64,000 bases of DNA from Betaproteobacteria bacterium Ga0077526 (GTDB lineage Bacteria > Pseudomonadota > Gammaproteobacteria > Burkholderiales > Ga0077523). The stretch covers positions 48,816-112,815 of the forward strand of contig LNDV01000018.1 of NCBI GenBank assembly GCA_001464765.1, written 5' to 3'. The position numbers and the translations under genes are program-made. Shown one piece after another: positions 62,193-64,000 of the stretch. The notes beneath the pieces were generated by a model that made no database searches, was not told the origin of the DNA, and worked only from the letters and a program-made list of their open reading frames with translations. Each line of letters opens with the position of its first letter. Position 1 is the first letter of the stretch.

Positions 62193-62682
62193 GATGAACC
62201 ACCCCTTTTCGCCGCGATCGCGGCAATGGCCAAATAGCCGGGGAGGCCGGGGCGCGAGGCGGGAGTGCCGGCACGCAGCAGTGACGTGGGGCGCGGTCGC
62301 GAGTCGAGCCGCCGGACGAGCCCGGCAAACGCCTCCCGGTCTCTCCCAAACGGGGGCCGGAAGTTCGACAGCGCAACCGAAGACCGTGCGCAAGTGGGAA
62401 AGCCGGGCCGCGGTGCGCCCCTTGCTTCCCCCGGTCAGATATTCGTGTTGTTATAGCGCGAGGTTGTTGGAAGCCGACTTTCGCCGGCAAAAGGTCTCCT
62501 CACGTCTTGGGACAAAAAATACTCCCGGCCCCGGGCTTTGTCCACCTCCGTGAGATGACGCGACCGATCGGCTACAAGTTTCGGATTTTCTTGACTTTAC
62601 TTTGCCCCGACCTGCCAGCAGAATCCTCTGTCGGCGACCTCCGGCTCCGGCGCGTTGTCCGATGAAAACCTAACCGCGATTC
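62193..62682. promoter_or_regulatory. Divergent intergenic region between the giant gene and the adaptor gene
   Basis: This 490-bp region must carry promoters for both divergent genes. It is locally less GC-rich near 62440-62600. I see a hairpin at 62510-62543 (GGACAAA / TTTGTCC arms enclosing CCCGG..CCGGG) and a TATAAC box on the minus strand at 62450-62455 without a good -35. No confident promoter is called. Confidence 0.4.
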
Positions 62683-63495
62683 ATGACCTCCAGAACCCTC
62701 GTCCCCGCCTTCCTGGCCTGCGCGCTGTCCGTTCCCGCCTGGGTCTTCGCCTCCGAATACGACTGCCTGATCGAGGCGCGTCAGACCGTGGAGATCCGCA
62801 GCCCCGTGGAAGGTCTGATCGACCAGGTCCACGTCAAGCGGGGAGACACCGTCCGCAAGGGCCAGGTGCTGGTGACGCTGGAATCCGGCGCCGAGCGCGC
62901 CGCCGCGGATCTCGCCCGGTCCAAGGCCACGATGGAAGGCTCCCTGAAGGCCGCGGAATCCCGGCTGGACTTCGCCCGCAAGAAGGAAGAGCGCACCCTG
63001 GAACTCTTCAAGCAGAACTTCGTGTCGGCCGGCGCCCTGGACGAGGCGCGGACCCAGCGCGAGCTGGCCGAGTCCGAGCTGCGGGAGGCCCGGGAGAACC
63101 GCCGCCTCAACGAACTGGAGCTGAAGCGCTCCGAAGAAGTCGTGAAGCTCCGGACGATCCGCAGCCCGTTCGACGGCGTCGTGGTGGAGCGCTACCAGTC
63201 CCCCGGCGAGTTCGCGAGCACCAACGTGAAGAACCCGATCATCAAGATCGCCGAGGTGAACCCGCTCCACGTCGAGGTGGTGATTCCCGCCAACCAGTTC
63301 GGGAAGATCCGCAAGGGCGTGGTGGCCAGCGTCCGACCGGAGGCCCCGAACGGCGTGTTCAAGGCCACCGTCACCACGGTGGACACCGTCATGGACGCCG
63401 CGAGCGGCACCTTCGGCGTGCGCCTCGAACTCCCCAACCCCGGCCTCCAGATCCCCGCCGGGGCCAAGTGCAAAGTCACCTTCGGCGGCAAGTAG
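62683..63495 (+). CDS. HlyD/RND-type periplasmic adaptor (membrane fusion protein)
   Basis: A 270-residue exported protein. It has a signal peptide (cleavage near VFA at residue 23, no lipobox) and a biotinyl-lipoyl half-motif (VEIRSPVEGLIDQVHVKRGDTVRKGQVLVTLES). An alpha-helical hairpin of about 75 residues rich in Ala/Glu/Arg follows, then the second lipoyl half (IRSPFDGVVVERYQSPGEF) and a beta-barrel domain. It is shorter than usual (typically 350-400) because the last membrane-proximal domain is missing. Such adaptors bridge an inner-membrane transporter and an outer-membrane channel. No good Shine-Dalgarno precedes the ATG at 62683. It is divergent from the giant gene. Confidence 0.85.
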   Translation: MTSRTLVPAFLACALSVPAWVFASEYDCLIEARQTVEIRSPVEGLIDQVHVKRGDTVRKGQVLVTLESGAERAAADLARSKATMEGSLKAAESRLDFARKKEERTLELFKQNFVSAGALDEARTQRELAESELREARENRRLNELELKRSEEVVKLRTIRSPFDGVVVERYQSPGEFASTNVKNPIIKIAEVNPLHVEVVIPANQFGKIRKGVVASVRPEAPNGVFKATVTTVDTVMDAASGTFGVRLELPNPGLQIPAGAKCKVTFGGK

Positions 63496-63962
63496 TCGCC
63501 ACCCTCCTCGGCGCCCTCGTCGCCGGGGCTATCCCCGCGTCGGCCTGGGCCCAGCAGAACCAGGCGCGCCTGACGGCCGAGGTGCCGCCCGGCAAGTTCA
63601 AGACCCTGCGACTTCGCAACGTCCCGGCGGAGGCCCAGGTGGCCCTCGCCGTGAAGTCCTCCTCCCGGATCGTCCTGTCCGTCCTCAACGAGGAGGACGC
63701 CCGGCGCTTTCCGCAGGTGCAGGAGCCCATCCTGACCGCCCCCGTCGAACAGGCAATGAGCTTTGCCGTGACCATCCCGACGGCCGGCAACTACTACGTG
63801 GTGTTCGACAACGGCAAGGGAACCGAGACGGCAAAGGTCCAGATGGCGCTCCGCGCCGCTCGTGGCGCCCGGTCTCAGTCCCCGGCTCCCTCCACCCCAC
63901 CCCCGGAGTCGGAGGACCGCCCCTCGCCGCTCAGACGGCAGCCGGGGACGCATGATATGTAG
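63468..63962 (+). CDS. Small secreted beta-sandwich protein, overlapping the adaptor gene
   Basis: No ATG exists near the start of this open frame. A GTG at 63468 gives a signal peptide (QSHLRRQVVATLLGALVAGAIPASAWA, split here as a basic start, a hydrophobic core and an AWA cleavage site) and a 164-residue protein. The body (PPGKFKTLRLRNVPAEAQVALAV, RIVLSVLNEEDARRFP, MSFAVTIPTAGNYYVVFDN) looks like a GOLD/PPC-type beta-sandwich, followed by a Pro/Ser-rich tail. The 28-nt overlap with the adaptor gene implies translational coupling and a shared function. The start is uncertain; the frame also runs far upstream inside the adaptor gene, where it is a shadow. Confidence 0.65.
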   Translation: MQSHLRRQVVATLLGALVAGAIPASAWAQQNQARLTAEVPPGKFKTLRLRNVPAEAQVALAVKSSSRIVLSVLNEEDARRFPQVQEPILTAPVEQAMSFAVTIPTAGNYYVVFDNGKGTETAKVQMALRAARGARSQSPAPSTPPPESEDRPSPLRRQPGTHDM

Positions 63963-63970
63963 GGGGTTGA

Positions 63971-64000
63971 GAGGGGAAGGGGGAAGGGGGAAGGGGGAAG
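63971..64000 (+). repeat. G-rich heptamer repeat at the window end
   Basis: Four tracts of four or five G separated by AA (GAAGGGG period 7) lie directly at the window edge, 9 nt after the last stop codon. It could form a G-quadruplex, or continue further outside the window. Confidence 0.8.

Noticed and set aside
24795..62132. Very long plus-strand open frames opposite the giant gene (for example 24795-29831, 36168-41054, 42150-47444, 50658-55733, 57957-62132)
   Set aside because: Their translations are Arg/His/Asp/Gly-rich with no domains and are mirror images of the RTX/Gly-rich codons on the other strand. High GC and biased codons open the antisense frame.
62591..62624. TTGACT ... CAGAAT as a sigma-70 promoter for the adaptor gene
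   Set aside because: The spacing between the two hexamers is 22 nt, too long, and no better -10 lies at 16-18 nt.
62655..63467. Upstream part of the long frame that ends with the small secreted protein
   Set aside because: Up to about 63467 it is an out-of-frame shadow of the adaptor gene; the real protein begins at the GTG near 63468.

Overview
The window is high-GC DNA (roughly two thirds G+C by eye). Its gene content suggests a motile betaproteobacterium or close relative: a chemotaxis operon with cheD and cheB, a PEP-CTERM sorting-signal protein, DUF817/DUF3052/DUF3237 and GFA-family proteins, and REP-type palindromes. I cannot name the species. All function calls come from reading motifs; no database search was run.

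Layout. 1-4.9 kb: small minus-strand genes: a methyltransferase, a lipoprotein, a GFA-type zinc protein, a DUF3237 protein, a PEP-CTERM protein, a histidine-rich periplasmic coiled-coil protein and an outer-membrane beta-barrel protein. 5.08-6.95 kb (+): an IlvD/Edd dehydratase, followed by 2.8 copies of a 113-bp REP-like tandem repeat. 7.3-15.3 kb (-): a chemotaxis operon in the order cheY-STAS-cheA-mcp-cheW-cheR-cheD-cheB, with several ATGA overlaps. A FliA (sigma-28)-like promoter lies about 480 nt upstream of cheY. 16.1-22.2 kb (-): aldo/keto reductase, SDR, a second lipoprotein homologous to the one at 1.2 kb, a CitE-like lyase, DUF817, DUF3052 and a CX5R phosphatase-like protein. 22.5-24.3 kb: gene-poor and scarred, with the 5' part of a group II intron and a 51-codon truncated maturase, a YHS-like small periplasmic protein, and a possible transposase HTH remnant.

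The outstanding element is one uninterrupted minus-strand gene, 24414-62192, encoding about 12,592 residues (nearly 60% of the window). It carries an N-terminal LEPR-x-LL motif and no classical signal peptide. Reading from the N-terminus it has an Asp-box/BNR-like propeller region, four tandem copies of a long module I cannot assign to a family, a large RTX calcium-binding array, PPC-like domains, LamG, FG-GAP/VCBS and PA14 domains, ELWxxDGT-type repeats, leucine-rich segments, a glycine-rich block, a second LamG, an SdrD-like B domain, about six PKD domains, and a cohesin-dockerin-cohesin-like C-terminus. A module of about 100 residues resembling the flagellar hook-IN motif recurs at least nine times through it. 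The likely role is a giant cell-surface or matrix protein; this is inference.

Divergent from it (+ strand, 62683-63962) are a short HlyD/RND-type periplasmic adaptor and a translationally overlapping small secreted beta-sandwich protein. They are candidates for partners in export or anchoring of the giant protein, but no ABC transporter or outer-membrane channel gene is in the window. The window ends in a G-rich heptamer repeat.
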